Shown here: positions 36,556 to 44,131 of the stretch, in pieces | How positions within the stretch are numbered: the first letter of the stretch is position 1 | Layout: every line of letters starts with the position of its first letter | The notes under the pieces: generated by a model | What the model was told of the DNA's origin: nothing | The model's input: the letters and a program-made list of their open reading frames with translations, nothing else | Database searches by the model: none | Translations under genes and position numbers: made by a program | Source of the DNA: a virus | DNA: 64,000 nucleotides | Reading direction: 5' to 3' (one strand) | IMG/VR virus record: IMGVR_UViG_3300020578_000017 | Coordinates: 1-64,000 of that record

Positions 36556-37574
36556 TCACTGTCCTCAAGCTGTGCGGCAACCATAAGACCCCTAGCTACG
36601 GCAGTAAGTGGATCAGATGCATGTCTAATTTCTCTTACCTCAAAGGGGAAGTTACTCTTATGCTTTTCAAATACCTTTTTAAACATATCAACGAAACCGC
36701 CTGCAAGAGAAGTACCGCCTGCGATTACGATAGGAATAGCATCAGAAAGCTCTACCTTAGCGTTTTTCATCTCTTTGACTACAAATGAAACGGCTCTTTC
36801 GATTAGAGTCTGGTAGTAGAATGCAATAGCTTCTTCTTCCTTTGAACTAAAATCATCGGCCATAATATTAACGCCTTTTTCCTTGATGATCTGAATGCGG
36901 GAAGCTGTGGTGCTTAAGGCTCTAGCCACGCTTGCGTCAATCTGATCGCCGGAACCTTGAATTGAGAACTGAAGAATAGGCATAGTCATGTAGCTAAAAC
37001 AAACGTTGACCATACCGCCACCGAAAGACATGGATAAACCTGTAAAATTGCTATCCTGGCACTCAGCATAAATGATTGCCATAGCTTCATTGATTGGTAC
37101 AGGTCTAAATCCCAGGCTAGATACTAGCCTCTCAAGAACCTTTGTATGGTAGATATTGTTTACGCCTTTGTTATCTACTGGATCTGCGGGAATAGAATAG
37201 CAAACAACCTCACCTTCCTTTGCAGGCTCACCAAGTAGGCTCTTAATAATAGCGGCTAGAATATCCCCAGAAATCGCTAGCTCTTCTGGGGATATTAAAC
37301 CATCCTTTAATGGCCTTCTTGCTTCTCTCTTAAGTAGATTTGCAAAGTTTACTGACTCATCGCCAATAATATAGAAGTTGCCACCTAGCTCAAGTAGCTT
37401 GGCACCGGACATCTTGATAGTATTTTTAATGAAGGGCTCATCAGGTACATCTATAAAAGAGTCTCTAATCTTTGTAAGAACTACTTCTCCTGAAGCATTT
37501 TTAACTGCCGAAACAAAGAAACATGTACCAGCGTCAAGTCCCCTACCTGGGTTAATATCAGTTTTCTTAGCCAT
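36552..37574 (-). CDS. Actin/Hsp70-fold ATPase
   Basis: A 340-residue protein with the three nucleotide-binding motifs of the actin superfamily: GLDAGTCFF (phosphate 1, residues 13-21), MSFGGGMVNVCF (phosphate 2, about 182-193) and IVIAGGTSLAGG (adenosine, about 282-293). Length fits ParM, MreB-like and Alp filament proteins. It overlaps both neighbours, a coiled-coil protein upstream and the SWIM-finger protein downstream, so the three probably act together. Phage actin homologues can move or segregate phage DNA. Placement inside a virion cassette is unusual, and a role in the particle or in assembly is possible. Polymerisation cannot be judged from sequence alone. Confidence 0.8.
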   Translation of the reverse strand: MAKKTDINPGRGLDAGTCFFVSAVKNASGEVVLTKIRDSFIDVPDEPFIKNTIKMSGAKLLELGGNFYIIGDESVNFANLLKREARRPLKDGLISPEELAISGDILAAIIKSLLGEPAKEGEVVCYSIPADPVDNKGVNNIYHTKVLERLVSSLGFRPVPINEAMAIIYAECQDSNFTGLSMSFGGGMVNVCFSYMTMPILQFSIQGSGDQIDASVARALSTTASRIQIIKEKGVNIMADDFSSKEEEAIAFYYQTLIERAVSFVVKEMKNAKVELSDAIPIVIAGGTSLAGGFVDMFKKVFEKHKSNFPFEVREIRHASDPLTAVARGLMVAAQLEDSE

Positions 37575-38157
37575 CGGTATTACTCTTCTTTTTCCTTAAC
37601 TTTTTAAGCTCCTCAAGAGCTTTATCTGCGATTTCATCTGCAACAACTGCAGAATCAGCTTTTAGGGAAACATCATCTTTAACTTTGAATGTCGGTATAA
37701 AAAGCTCTTCTGCAACACTGTCTGGTATCGCAGCAATAACAGGCTTGGCATGATTATAATCAGAAACAGGTGCCTGTTGAACTGGAATTCCTTTTGCTAA
37801 CAAGTCAACTATAGAATGAATTGAACCCGCTAAACTTTGAATATCTGAGTTTAGCTTTGCGATATCTTTTTTAATGGCATCCATATTGGCATCAGCTTTG
37901 CTGACTGCCATAGGCTTAACGACGTTATTCGACTGAGGAACGGGGGGCCTAGGACCAACGTTTTTTCTGCTGTCCATAGAGGCATAACGAACTTCTGCAT
38001 CTGATACAGAAATAATCCATCTCTTATGAATTGCTTGAACTACAGATGGAGAAGCTTGCTGTTCTTCAGTCAAGTAATAAATATCGCCATAGTTTTTCCA
38101 GGTGCAACCTACTTCTAGGTCCATTACACCATGAACTGCTGACATAAATGCTTGCAT
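37567..38157 (-). CDS. Coiled-coil protein with N-terminal 'AI..W' domain
   Basis: A 196-residue protein. The N-terminal ~55 residues form a small beta domain (EVGCTWKNYGDIYYLTEEQ, then PSVVQAIHKRWIISVSD). A similar motif (PGLSGAIRRGWLLATDD) begins the 46829-47800 protein, so the two may share a small attachment domain. Residues ~95-125 are a heptad-like coil (DAIKKDIAKLNSDIQSLAGS). The C-terminus is Lys-rich. It overlaps the actin-like gene by eight bases, consistent with a filament adaptor or anchoring partner. Function is not known. Confidence 0.6.
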   Translation of the reverse strand: MQAFMSAVHGVMDLEVGCTWKNYGDIYYLTEEQQASPSVVQAIHKRWIISVSDAEVRYASMDSRKNVGPRPPVPQSNNVVKPMAVSKADANMDAIKKDIAKLNSDIQSLAGSIHSIVDLLAKGIPVQQAPVSDYNHAKPVIAAIPDSVAEELFIPTFKVKDDVSLKADSAVVADEIADKALEELKKLRKKKSNTDG

Positions 38158-38167
38158 TTAATTTTAC

Positions 38168-38992
38168 CTACTCTAATTGAGATATTAGAGACTTAGCGAG
38201 TTTTTTAGTATAGAGACGAAGCGTAGACATAATGAAATTTTCACCATGTAGGGACCTTATGAAGTTTTTGTACTTCAAAATGGCTTCATCGTCATTTACA
38301 ACTTTTTTGACTCGCTTCTCTCTTTCTGTTCCCCAAGTTTCATTCGTATCTTGATCTAAGACTTTACTGGCAGTTCCCCACCTTACATTTCGTCTTAAGT
38401 TCTTATAGCCAAACTTGGTTCCCCAGCTTAAAAATTTACGGTCATCCTTAACTGTTCTTCCTTTACTTCCCCAGGTTTTTGCTGTTTTTGTGCTATCGAA
38501 AGAACGACCACCAGTTCCCCACCGACTAGCCTTTTCTCTAACATTAAAATTTGTCTTTTTAGGGGATTTTTTACCTCGCTCTATGGCTCTCTGCCTAAGA
38601 GTAGCGAGGTAGGAGTCTTGTCTTTTTGTGGCAGCTGGAGTTTTTACATCTCTTTTTTTTGGCACTAAGTATCTTAACTCAACACCACCTACTTTAGCAC
38701 TTAGTTTCTTAGAGTATAAAAGTTTTTTAGTTTTTCTCTCTCTTACAGTTTCTTTTTCTTCAATTACAAGTAACTGTTTTACAACAACAATGACTTTAAT
38801 TCTATTGTTGTTTACTACTTTTATAAGAAATTGAACTTGGTTTCTGTATTCAGGATAAGTTCTATATGTCTGGGATTGCTGCCAACTTCTTTTCAGGTCT
38901 CTGGAAAAAGTAATAAAAATTCTTCTAAACTGAGACACCGTAGGACCTTTAATTCGTGATAGTTTTTTAAGTCCTTGAGAAAACTTGAACAT
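38168..38992 (-). CDS. Basic WG[T/S]-repeat protein
   Basis: A 274-residue, strongly basic protein of unknown family. Residues 1-115 include a beta stretch VKVIVVVKQLLVIEEKE. From 158 to 222 five Trp-Gly-Thr/Ser units occur at W158, W174, W190, W205 and W220, spaced 15-16 residues apart and separated by Lys/Arg-rich loops (RWGTGGRSF, TWGSKGRTV, SWGTKFGY, RWGTASKV, TWGTERE). The even spacing suggests a small solenoid or a set of nucleic-acid-binding turns. It lies between connector-like genes and the actin gene cluster. Confidence 0.62.
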   Translation of the reverse strand: MFKFSQGLKKLSRIKGPTVSQFRRIFITFSRDLKRSWQQSQTYRTYPEYRNQVQFLIKVVNNNRIKVIVVVKQLLVIEEKETVRERKTKKLLYSKKLSAKVGGVELRYLVPKKRDVKTPAATKRQDSYLATLRQRAIERGKKSPKKTNFNVREKASRWGTGGRSFDSTKTAKTWGSKGRTVKDDRKFLSWGTKFGYKNLRRNVRWGTASKVLDQDTNETWGTEREKRVKKVVNDDEAILKYKNFIRSLHGENFIMSTLRLYTKKLAKSLISQLE

Positions 38993-40213
38993 CTAGAATA
39001 AATCTTCCCAGACTTTTTTCCTTGCCTTTATGACTTCTGGCGTTACGGTAATGTCTGGGTCTTTATTTGGAGCTTGGACAAGGCTGGCTTTTAGCGGAAC
39101 AGAATACCTAATGTCACGAGAACCTATTAATGATAAGTTGAACCTTTGTTGTAATGGAGCTCCACTAACGGTTGTAAGATTTACAGCACCAATAGAAAAT
39201 CTATCACCATTCTTCCTGACAATAAAATCTCGCTGTGAAATTAAAGGTGTTGCACCAGTCCAGGCTTCAAAGGTAAAAGTCGGCTTTAATCCCTCTGGGG
39301 TAGCCTCAAGACTCTTAGACTCATCTGGAGGCGCAATCAATATATCGTAAGGTCCTGTGTACCCGCCAATATACCCCGTACCAAAACATATTGTGCAATC
39401 ATTCAGCGTTGACTTATGAGTTGGGCTATTATTATGGCATTCAGAACCAGACCATTTACGTAAAAATAACTTTACTCTCTCGCCACCCTGCTCAAGAATA
39501 AAATTGTTCCTATTCATGGCCTCCTTCCAATAAGGCTCTGCTTCAGTCATTTCTTCAAGTCTGACCATAACTGCTGCCGCCAAGGGAGTTTCTTTAATCT
39601 CTGATGTTGCAGTGTCTTCACCTACTGTAGTGAGCTTATAATAAAGCCTTCTATTGAGATTTGTCTGAACAAAGTTGGTGACCGAATAGTAAGAGCAAGT
39701 AACTTGACTTCCTGTTTGCGGTAATATGGCTGGAATTGATATATGCGAGACTGGATCGTATACTTTTTTTGTGTTAAGCCAAACTAATGATTTTGCACCA
39801 TCGGCTTTAAATGGTGCTATACTCTGTCCGTCTATATTAACTGTAATCTCTTGACCTTCACTGTACTGTAGATATATCTGGTCATTGAGCACAGGCTTGC
39901 CTGATGTCCTAAAAATCCACTCTTTCTTTGGATTAGTACCACGAGTTGTAAAAGAGTCGGAAACATTTTCTGTGACTAGCTCTATTTTATGGGCGTCCCT
40001 AAAATATCCAACATCAATTGGATCTGTATTTACTTTTGTGTATACACCATTCGGGTCATCATAGGCTCTATAAATATTGACCCCAACAATATTGAAGCCA
40101 TAGTTTGATGCATCAAGCTTTGGGTCACCGAATGCAATATCGATAGCAAACTGAACCCCTGGGTTATATATGCTTGCCTCAGGGGGGCTTTTAGGGAATC
40201 CATATCCGCTCAT
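38993..40213 (-). CDS. Connector/neck-like structural protein with zinc-type cysteines
   Basis: A 406-residue, beta-rich protein. DGQSIAPF near residue 128 and a strand pair ending GSQVTCSYYSV match the unit in the 32597-34477 protein (DGQSVTPF, VKIAYYS). Around residues 255-280, C-x16-CTICFGTGY contains C, CxxC and a GxG turn, probably binding zinc. The C-terminal third is beta-rich (RDFIVRKNGDRFSIGAVNL). It sits one base from the next basic gene and two bases from a small coil gene. A head-tail joining role is inferred from the company it keeps. No enzyme motif is seen. Confidence 0.58.
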   Translation of the reverse strand: MSGYGFPKSPPEASIYNPGVQFAIDIAFGDPKLDASNYGFNIVGVNIYRAYDDPNGVYTKVNTDPIDVGYFRDAHKIELVTENVSDSFTTRGTNPKKEWIFRTSGKPVLNDQIYLQYSEGQEITVNIDGQSIAPFKADGAKSLVWLNTKKVYDPVSHISIPAILPQTGSQVTCSYYSVTNFVQTNLNRRLYYKLTTVGEDTATSEIKETPLAAAVMVRLEEMTEAEPYWKEAMNRNNFILEQGGERVKLFLRKWSGSECHNNSPTHKSTLNDCTICFGTGYIGGYTGPYDILIAPPDESKSLEATPEGLKPTFTFEAWTGATPLISQRDFIVRKNGDRFSIGAVNLTTVSGAPLQQRFNLSLIGSRDIRYSVPLKASLVQAPNKDPDITVTPEVIKARKKVWEDLF

Positions 40214-40216
40214 AAA

Positions 40217-40591
40217 TTAGACTTCGCTATCTAAGCTTTCTAAATCAAAAGCTACAGCTCCTGTTTCTCGATTAATCTTAAACGGATGATTGGCAGGAAT
40301 ACCGTACTTAAGCATGACTTCTTGAAGTAGGTTGTTTTTTAAGTTTCTAGCAGAAGCCAATTGCTCAATAAAATATGCCTTACGCTCCTCAAGCATACCA
40401 ATCTCATAAAGAAAGTTTTTAATCTGAACATCGGCGCTATTCAAAGCACCGAGGTCAGAAGACTCTACTACTGGAGATTTCGTAGGGGCTTGAAGTCTAC
40501 CTGCTCGGTAGTCCTCAAGTAGCTTAAGCTCTTCAGCTGAAAGCTGATCATTTTCTGATTGCTGCAACGTTTTCTTACCTCTAGATGACAC
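40217..40591 (-). CDS. Small coil protein, paralogue of 41828-42154
   Basis: A 124-residue protein. A helix (EIGMLEERKAYFIEQLASAR) leads to the end motif VMLKYGIPANHPFKINRETG. The gene at 41828-42154 ends the same way (AVKYEIPGNRDWQINLSTG). It follows the larger of two Ig-like genes and overlaps it by 11 bases. Homologous small proteins of this 'KYgIP...i...TG' form are often seen in tail or connector clusters, but the role is unknown. Confidence 0.62.
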   Translation of the reverse strand: MSSRGKKTLQQSENDQLSAEELKLLEDYRAGRLQAPTKSPVVESSDLGALNSADVQIKNFLYEIGMLEERKAYFIEQLASARNLKNNLLQEVMLKYGIPANHPFKINRETGAVAFDLESLDSEV

Positions 40592-41492
40592 CGAAACCTC
40601 TACTTACCAAGTTGCGAATAGACATGACGCCGGGTGCAGAACCAGGACCAAGATACCCGCTCTGGTATCCTGTGGTGAACCTGGCTTGACGAAGACCCTT
40701 AGTATATTTTAGTGTAGCCTTGGCTTGTTCAATCATAGTATTTAACTGCTGCTCTAATGCGTCTCTCATAGCTTGGTATTTTGATGATTTTTCTAAGTCA
40801 AGCTGAACACCGCCAATCGAGTAACCGAACTCATCAGCAATCCAGTTAAGAGCTACTGCCTCAATAGCTAGAACAGCAGCACCAATAATAACCATAATAC
40901 GCCAAGATCGTTGTTTTCCGCCATCAAGATTATCTAACTTGAGGTTAGTTGCGGGTGGGTATAGGTTTATCCAATCTATCGCTAGATGGAGAAAGTCTAT
41001 AAGCTCTTCATCCTCCCAGATGAATCCAAACTGTGTGGTATAGTTTTTTACGCGATTCTTTTTTTGAGGCGGCATAAAGTGATAATTTCTTTCAGGATTA
41101 TTATCTCTTAAAACATGCCTAAGTTTTCTCAGTAAATCTTTTTCAAAATCAGTGTATTCTGGTTGGTCAACTTGAACACAAAAATCTTCAACAGAAAATC
41201 TCTCTTCTCTGTACTGTGGATCGTTTCCTGCGTACTCTATGATCTTCCAGGATATAAAGTGTTCGCCTGTCTCCCAATCTTCTCCTACTGTGAAGTTGGC
41301 ATAGTATTCACCTACTTTAACTCTAGTGGCATCGAAATCTTCAATAATTACCGTGCTGGCCCCACCTATAGTCGTTCTGTAAATAGTAAAAGTTAAACTG
41401 TAAACGTCAGTATAAATGCCTTTTATAGTTCGAATGTTAATGTTTAAATCTGTTGGCCCCAAAGACTGACCACGGTTAAAAGCAATTCTCAC
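40581..41492 (-). CDS. Ig-like plus helical connector protein
   Basis: A 303-residue protein. Residues 1-110 form an Ig-like beta domain beginning FNRGQSLGPTDLNINIRTIK, homologous to the whole of the next gene upstream (SYERGQELGSKDLFVIIRDG). Residues ~115-255 are helical with YHFMPPQKKNRVKNYTTQFG, IDWINLYPPATNLKL, then LDLEKSSKYQAMRDALEQQL. The C-terminus is Gly-rich. Such proteins occur near connector and fibre genes of large phages. A junction role is inferred. Confidence 0.58.
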   Translation of the reverse strand: MRIAFNRGQSLGPTDLNINIRTIKGIYTDVYSLTFTIYRTTIGGASTVIIEDFDATRVKVGEYYANFTVGEDWETGEHFISWKIIEYAGNDPQYREERFSVEDFCVQVDQPEYTDFEKDLLRKLRHVLRDNNPERNYHFMPPQKKNRVKNYTTQFGFIWEDEELIDFLHLAIDWINLYPPATNLKLDNLDGGKQRSWRIMVIIGAAVLAIEAVALNWIADEFGYSIGGVQLDLEKSSKYQAMRDALEQQLNTMIEQAKATLKYTKGLRQARFTTGYQSGYLGPGSAPGVMSIRNLVSRGFGVI

Positions 41493-41495
41493 TTT

Positions 41496-41822
41496 TTAGC
41501 ACCTTTTAAGCTTTTTAACATTAAACTTATTTTCTATAGCATATCTATTCGTTAAGTTGTCTTTTTTAATATTCCATCGAATAGTATAAGTGCCAATGGG
41601 AGCGTCAACCGGTACCTTTACTGGAGCATAGTATTGACCAACACCAAACCTAACAGCATCCTGTGTCTCCATTGAGGCCATGGGCTGCTGTTCGCAATCA
41701 TTATTGTAAAAAATCTCATATTCGATTTCAAGAACATCAGTATACACACCTAATCCGTCTCTAATGATGACGAATAAGTCTTTTGAACCTAGCTCCTGAC
41801 CTCTCTCGTATGAGATTGCCAC
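41496..41822 (-). CDS. Ig-like domain protein, stand-alone paralogue
   Basis: A 108-residue single beta-sandwich domain. The start SYERGQELGSKDLFVIIRD and the strand YTIRWNIKKDNL match the N-terminal domain of the 40581-41492 protein, so one arose by duplication of the other. The stop lies three bases before the start of that gene. It ends in a basic KVKKLKRC-type tail. Ig-like domains of this size often attach to capsid or tail surfaces. The exact place is unknown. Confidence 0.62.
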   Translation of the reverse strand: MAISYERGQELGSKDLFVIIRDGLGVYTDVLEIEYEIFYNNDCEQQPMASMETQDAVRFGVGQYYAPVKVPVDAPIGTYTIRWNIKKDNLTNRYAIENKFNVKKLKRC

Positions 41823-41827
41823 TTTTA

Positions 41828-42154
41828 TTACCCGCGCTCAGGTGTTATAACGATCTTACCTGTTGAAAGATTGATCTGCCAATCCCTGTTTCCAGGAATT
41901 TCATACTTGACTGCCATTCTTCTGACAGAAGCTTGACGCGCCTCTTCTGCATTTTCTAGCTCCTCAAGAGCTAGCTTCTGTAGCTTTGCCGCAGTAGCAA
42001 CAGCATTTGTGGCACGGGTAACCGCTGTCTCTGAATCTTTAATGTCCTCAAGATCATGTTCTTCAATCGTAATCTCTATGGTAGAGAAAACCTCATCAGC
42101 ATCAACGACAATAATTTCCTCGTCGTCAATAATTTCTACATTATGTTCGTCCAT
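41828..42154 (-). CDS. Small acidic coil protein, paralogue of 40217-40591
   Basis: A 108-residue protein. The first 45 residues are very acidic (Glu/Asp/Ile/Val), then a helix runs to AVKYEIPGNRDWQINLSTGK near the end, matching KYGIPANHPFKINRETG in its paralogue. It stands just upstream of the stand-alone Ig-like gene, so the pair (coil plus Ig-like) repeats the pair at 40217-41492 in a different gene order. Function is unknown. Confidence 0.6.
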   Translation of the reverse strand: MDEHNVEIIDDEEIIVVDADEVFSTIEITIEEHDLEDIKDSETAVTRATNAVATAAKLQKLALEELENAEEARQASVRRMAVKYEIPGNRDWQINLSTGKIVITPERG

Positions 42155-42168
42155 TTTTTTGACCTTTC

Positions 42169-42513
42169 TTATAACTTATAGATAATAACGACAATAATCT
42201 CTTCGGGACTTGGAGGAGGCAAAATCTCTGAGAATGTGAAATAAGTAGCCCCTGACCCACGTACTGGAGATTCAAAAAAATCTAAACCAGCGACTTGATA
42301 CTGACCATTTCTGTAAATATCAATCCAGTGGCCTTCACCAGTGACCCCTGAACTTCTTACTCCATAGTTTGAAAAATAACTAGATACCGGAACTAATAAC
42401 TCTAGTAAATTAATAGTGTGAGAGTTGGTCCCGTAACCATATCCTTCGGCAAGAGATAGCGGAGTGCCGCCACCTCCCCCTAAGGTTGGTTTTCTGATAA
42501 TCCCAATTGGCAT
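42169..42513 (-). CDS. Small Gly-rich structural protein
   Basis: A 114-residue protein with a Gly run (PTLGGGGGTPL) near residue 12 and Tyr/Gly turns (EGYGYGTNSHT), then a hydrophobic strand LLELLVPVSSYFSN. The end has PPPSPEEIIVVIIYKL. It resembles short tail-fibre or adaptor proteins by composition only. It is tightly packed between similar small genes. Confidence 0.52.
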   Translation of the reverse strand: MPIGIIRKPTLGGGGGTPLSLAEGYGYGTNSHTINLLELLVPVSSYFSNYGVRSSGVTGEGHWIDIYRNGQYQVAGLDFFESPVRGSGATYFTFSEILPPPSPEEIIVVIIYKL

Positions 42514-42518
42514 TACTT

Positions 42519-42863
42519 TTACCGAACAGTTGATATGTTTAGCCCGTCTAGGCTAGTTGGGAATACAACCTGAAAACTATCTTCAATAAAAGCGTCTTCC
42601 AGGTCTCTTAAGTCTGTAGCTTTATATATTACTAAATAATCTTTACTTACATCAAAAACCGTAGAGTCCATAAGAAGAGGATATCTGTAAATTCCCTTAC
42701 CTATTCTATTCATCGGAACATCTTGAAGATCGAACACCTTTACATCGCTTTCAAAATGAATGATCGTGACAGTTGGATTACTGACCTCAAGCAAATTTCT
42801 ATCACCATCTAGCCAAATGGCTGAAAAGTTATGAATAGTATTTGCGTATATAATAAATGCCAA
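42519..42863 (-). CDS. Small beta-sandwich protein
   Basis: A 114-residue beta-rich protein (NTIHNFSAIWLDGDRNLLE, then IGKGIYRYPLLMDSTVF and KDYLVIYKATD). The order of strands, with 'G.Y.y' near the centre, recalls the Ig-like proteins at 40581-41822, but sequence identity is low. The neighbourhood suggests an attachment or connector protein. A 62-base gap precedes it with no recognisable signal. Confidence 0.52.
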   Translation of the reverse strand: MAFIIYANTIHNFSAIWLDGDRNLLEVSNPTVTIIHFESDVKVFDLQDVPMNRIGKGIYRYPLLMDSTVFDVSKDYLVIYKATDLRDLEDAFIEDSFQVVFPTSLDGLNISTVR

Positions 42864-42925
42864 AGCTTAAGCCCTATCAATAATGAATGATATGGAAATT
42901 CTCATAAGATATGAGATATTAATCA

Positions 42926-44014
42926 TCAACCAAAGATGCTAAGCTCATGCTCTGGGCTATATAGATTGTCTGATAGTGCTTTTGATCTCGTAGTACCTAA
43001 GAGGTGAACCTGAGTACCCCTCTTAGCAGATAGGCTAAAATCTGTTGATACTTTACGCATACTACAATCTTCTAGCATTGCAATAGCACCTGAATCAATG
43101 TCAATATCTACTTTTTTATTATTAACTAAGTCAACGTTATGTAAGTCAATCTTTGCGGACTTAAGTCCTAAAAACCCAAGAGTATTATTAGACACAAGAG
43201 AACTCTTAACTTCATTTCTGCTAGAAATGGTAGCTAGCTCAACCCTGGCTACACTATCATTTTCAGTTACAACTGAGCTTGTGAAATCAATAATACTATT
43301 ATTCTTGGACTCAAATGCCAAATTATTTGATGATACTTTAGCACTTACTAATGACACATTCGATAACGAATCTGCACTAACCGCTACATTATTTGCCTCA
43401 AAGAAACTCTCTCTGATATCAGCGGTAGATGTATTTACTGCCCTTACGCCAATTTTATTGTTTAAGAAAATACAGCTATTTAATGTGTAAGTAGACGCTT
43501 GATTAGATAAAGAAAGAGCAATATAGTTATCTCTTAGAACACATTTGTTCATATCAATCTTTGCTGAGTTTATAACTTTTACAGCTTCTCCGCGATAACC
43601 TTGGATCGTAATGTCCCTGATGCATACTCCTTGAGCAAAATCAACAATTACGCAGTGCTCTAGGCTATTGTCCCCAGAAAGAACTACAGTAGCGCTGTCC
43701 TGTGGCTTAATGATGATAAACCCATTAGCGCCTAATACATGTTGATTGAATTTAACTGTCTCTGTATATATGCCCTTAGCTAACCTTATCTCTACTGGAT
43801 GATTGATGAAAATAGGTAGGCTATCAACAGCTGCTTGGATAGACTTTTTAGGTGCTAACTTGTCTCCTAAAAACATATCATCACCATTTACAAGATCAAC
43901 ATAAACAGAATAATCTGAAGTAGTGGTGGTTGCTTTACCCTTTAATTCAACAGTTAGGCCCTCTACGTGGTCCTGGGTGATTGCGAGTATCTGATTAGCT
44001 CTAATCCTAGCCAT
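42926..44014 (-). CDS. Right-handed beta-helix fibre / tailspike-like protein
   Basis: A 362-residue protein. YVDLVNGDDMF and KKSIQAAVDSLP at residues ~40-65 are the usual entry to pectate-lyase-like beta-helix proteins. A ladder of strands with Asn and Ser turns follows (CVIVDFAQGVCIRDITIQGY, ALSLSNQASTYTLNSCIFL, GVRAVNTSTADIRESFFEA). About ten rungs are visible. The C-terminus is short. Such proteins bind or cut cell-surface glycans; no catalytic Asp/Glu set can be assigned. The gene follows a terminator and has its own promoter-like motif. Confidence 0.72.
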   Translation of the reverse strand: MARIRANQILAITQDHVEGLTVELKGKATTTTSDYSVYVDLVNGDDMFLGDKLAPKKSIQAAVDSLPIFINHPVEIRLAKGIYTETVKFNQHVLGANGFIIIKPQDSATVVLSGDNSLEHCVIVDFAQGVCIRDITIQGYRGEAVKVINSAKIDMNKCVLRDNYIALSLSNQASTYTLNSCIFLNNKIGVRAVNTSTADIRESFFEANNVAVSADSLSNVSLVSAKVSSNNLAFESKNNSIIDFTSSVVTENDSVARVELATISSRNEVKSSLVSNNTLGFLGLKSAKIDLHNVDLVNNKKVDIDIDSGAIAMLEDCSMRKVSTDFSLSAKRGTQVHLLGTTRSKALSDNLYSPEHELSIFG

Positions 44015-44050
44015 ATTTATATTTATACCGTTTTGAGTAGGTTACTAGAG

Positions 44051-44058
44051 TATTATAG
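44051..44058 (-). promoter_or_regulatory. CTATAATA promoter-like motif before beta-helix gene
   Basis: CTATAATA lies a few bases after the T-run of the terminator at 44071-44098 and about 37 bases before the ATG. The -35 place is filled by the hairpin. Nearer the start, GGTATAAATATAAATATG also holds TATAAATA, the T4 late consensus, but at a position too close to the ATG for a normal leader. Confidence 0.4.
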
Positions 44059-44070
44059 TTAAAAAGCCCG

Positions 44071-44098
44071 AGGGGGGCAAGAAAAATCTTGCCCCCCT
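44071..44098 (-). terminator. Strong terminator after repeat fibre gene
   Basis: AGGGGGGCAAGA pairs perfectly with TCTTGCCCCCCT around a four-base loop, about 35 bases after the fibre gene stop. On the minus strand CGGGCTTTTT follows shortly. It closes the transcript of the fibre gene. Confidence 0.85.
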
Positions 44099-44131
44099 CC
44101 TACCACTTAAGATAGTAAGGTTTTATATTCG

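Noticed and set aside
44014-44040. T4-type late promoter TATAAATA before the beta-helix gene
   Set aside because: The motif lies within about 15 bases of the ATG and repeats as simple AT-rich sequence. The CTATAATA further upstream fits the spacing better. It stays only as a note.
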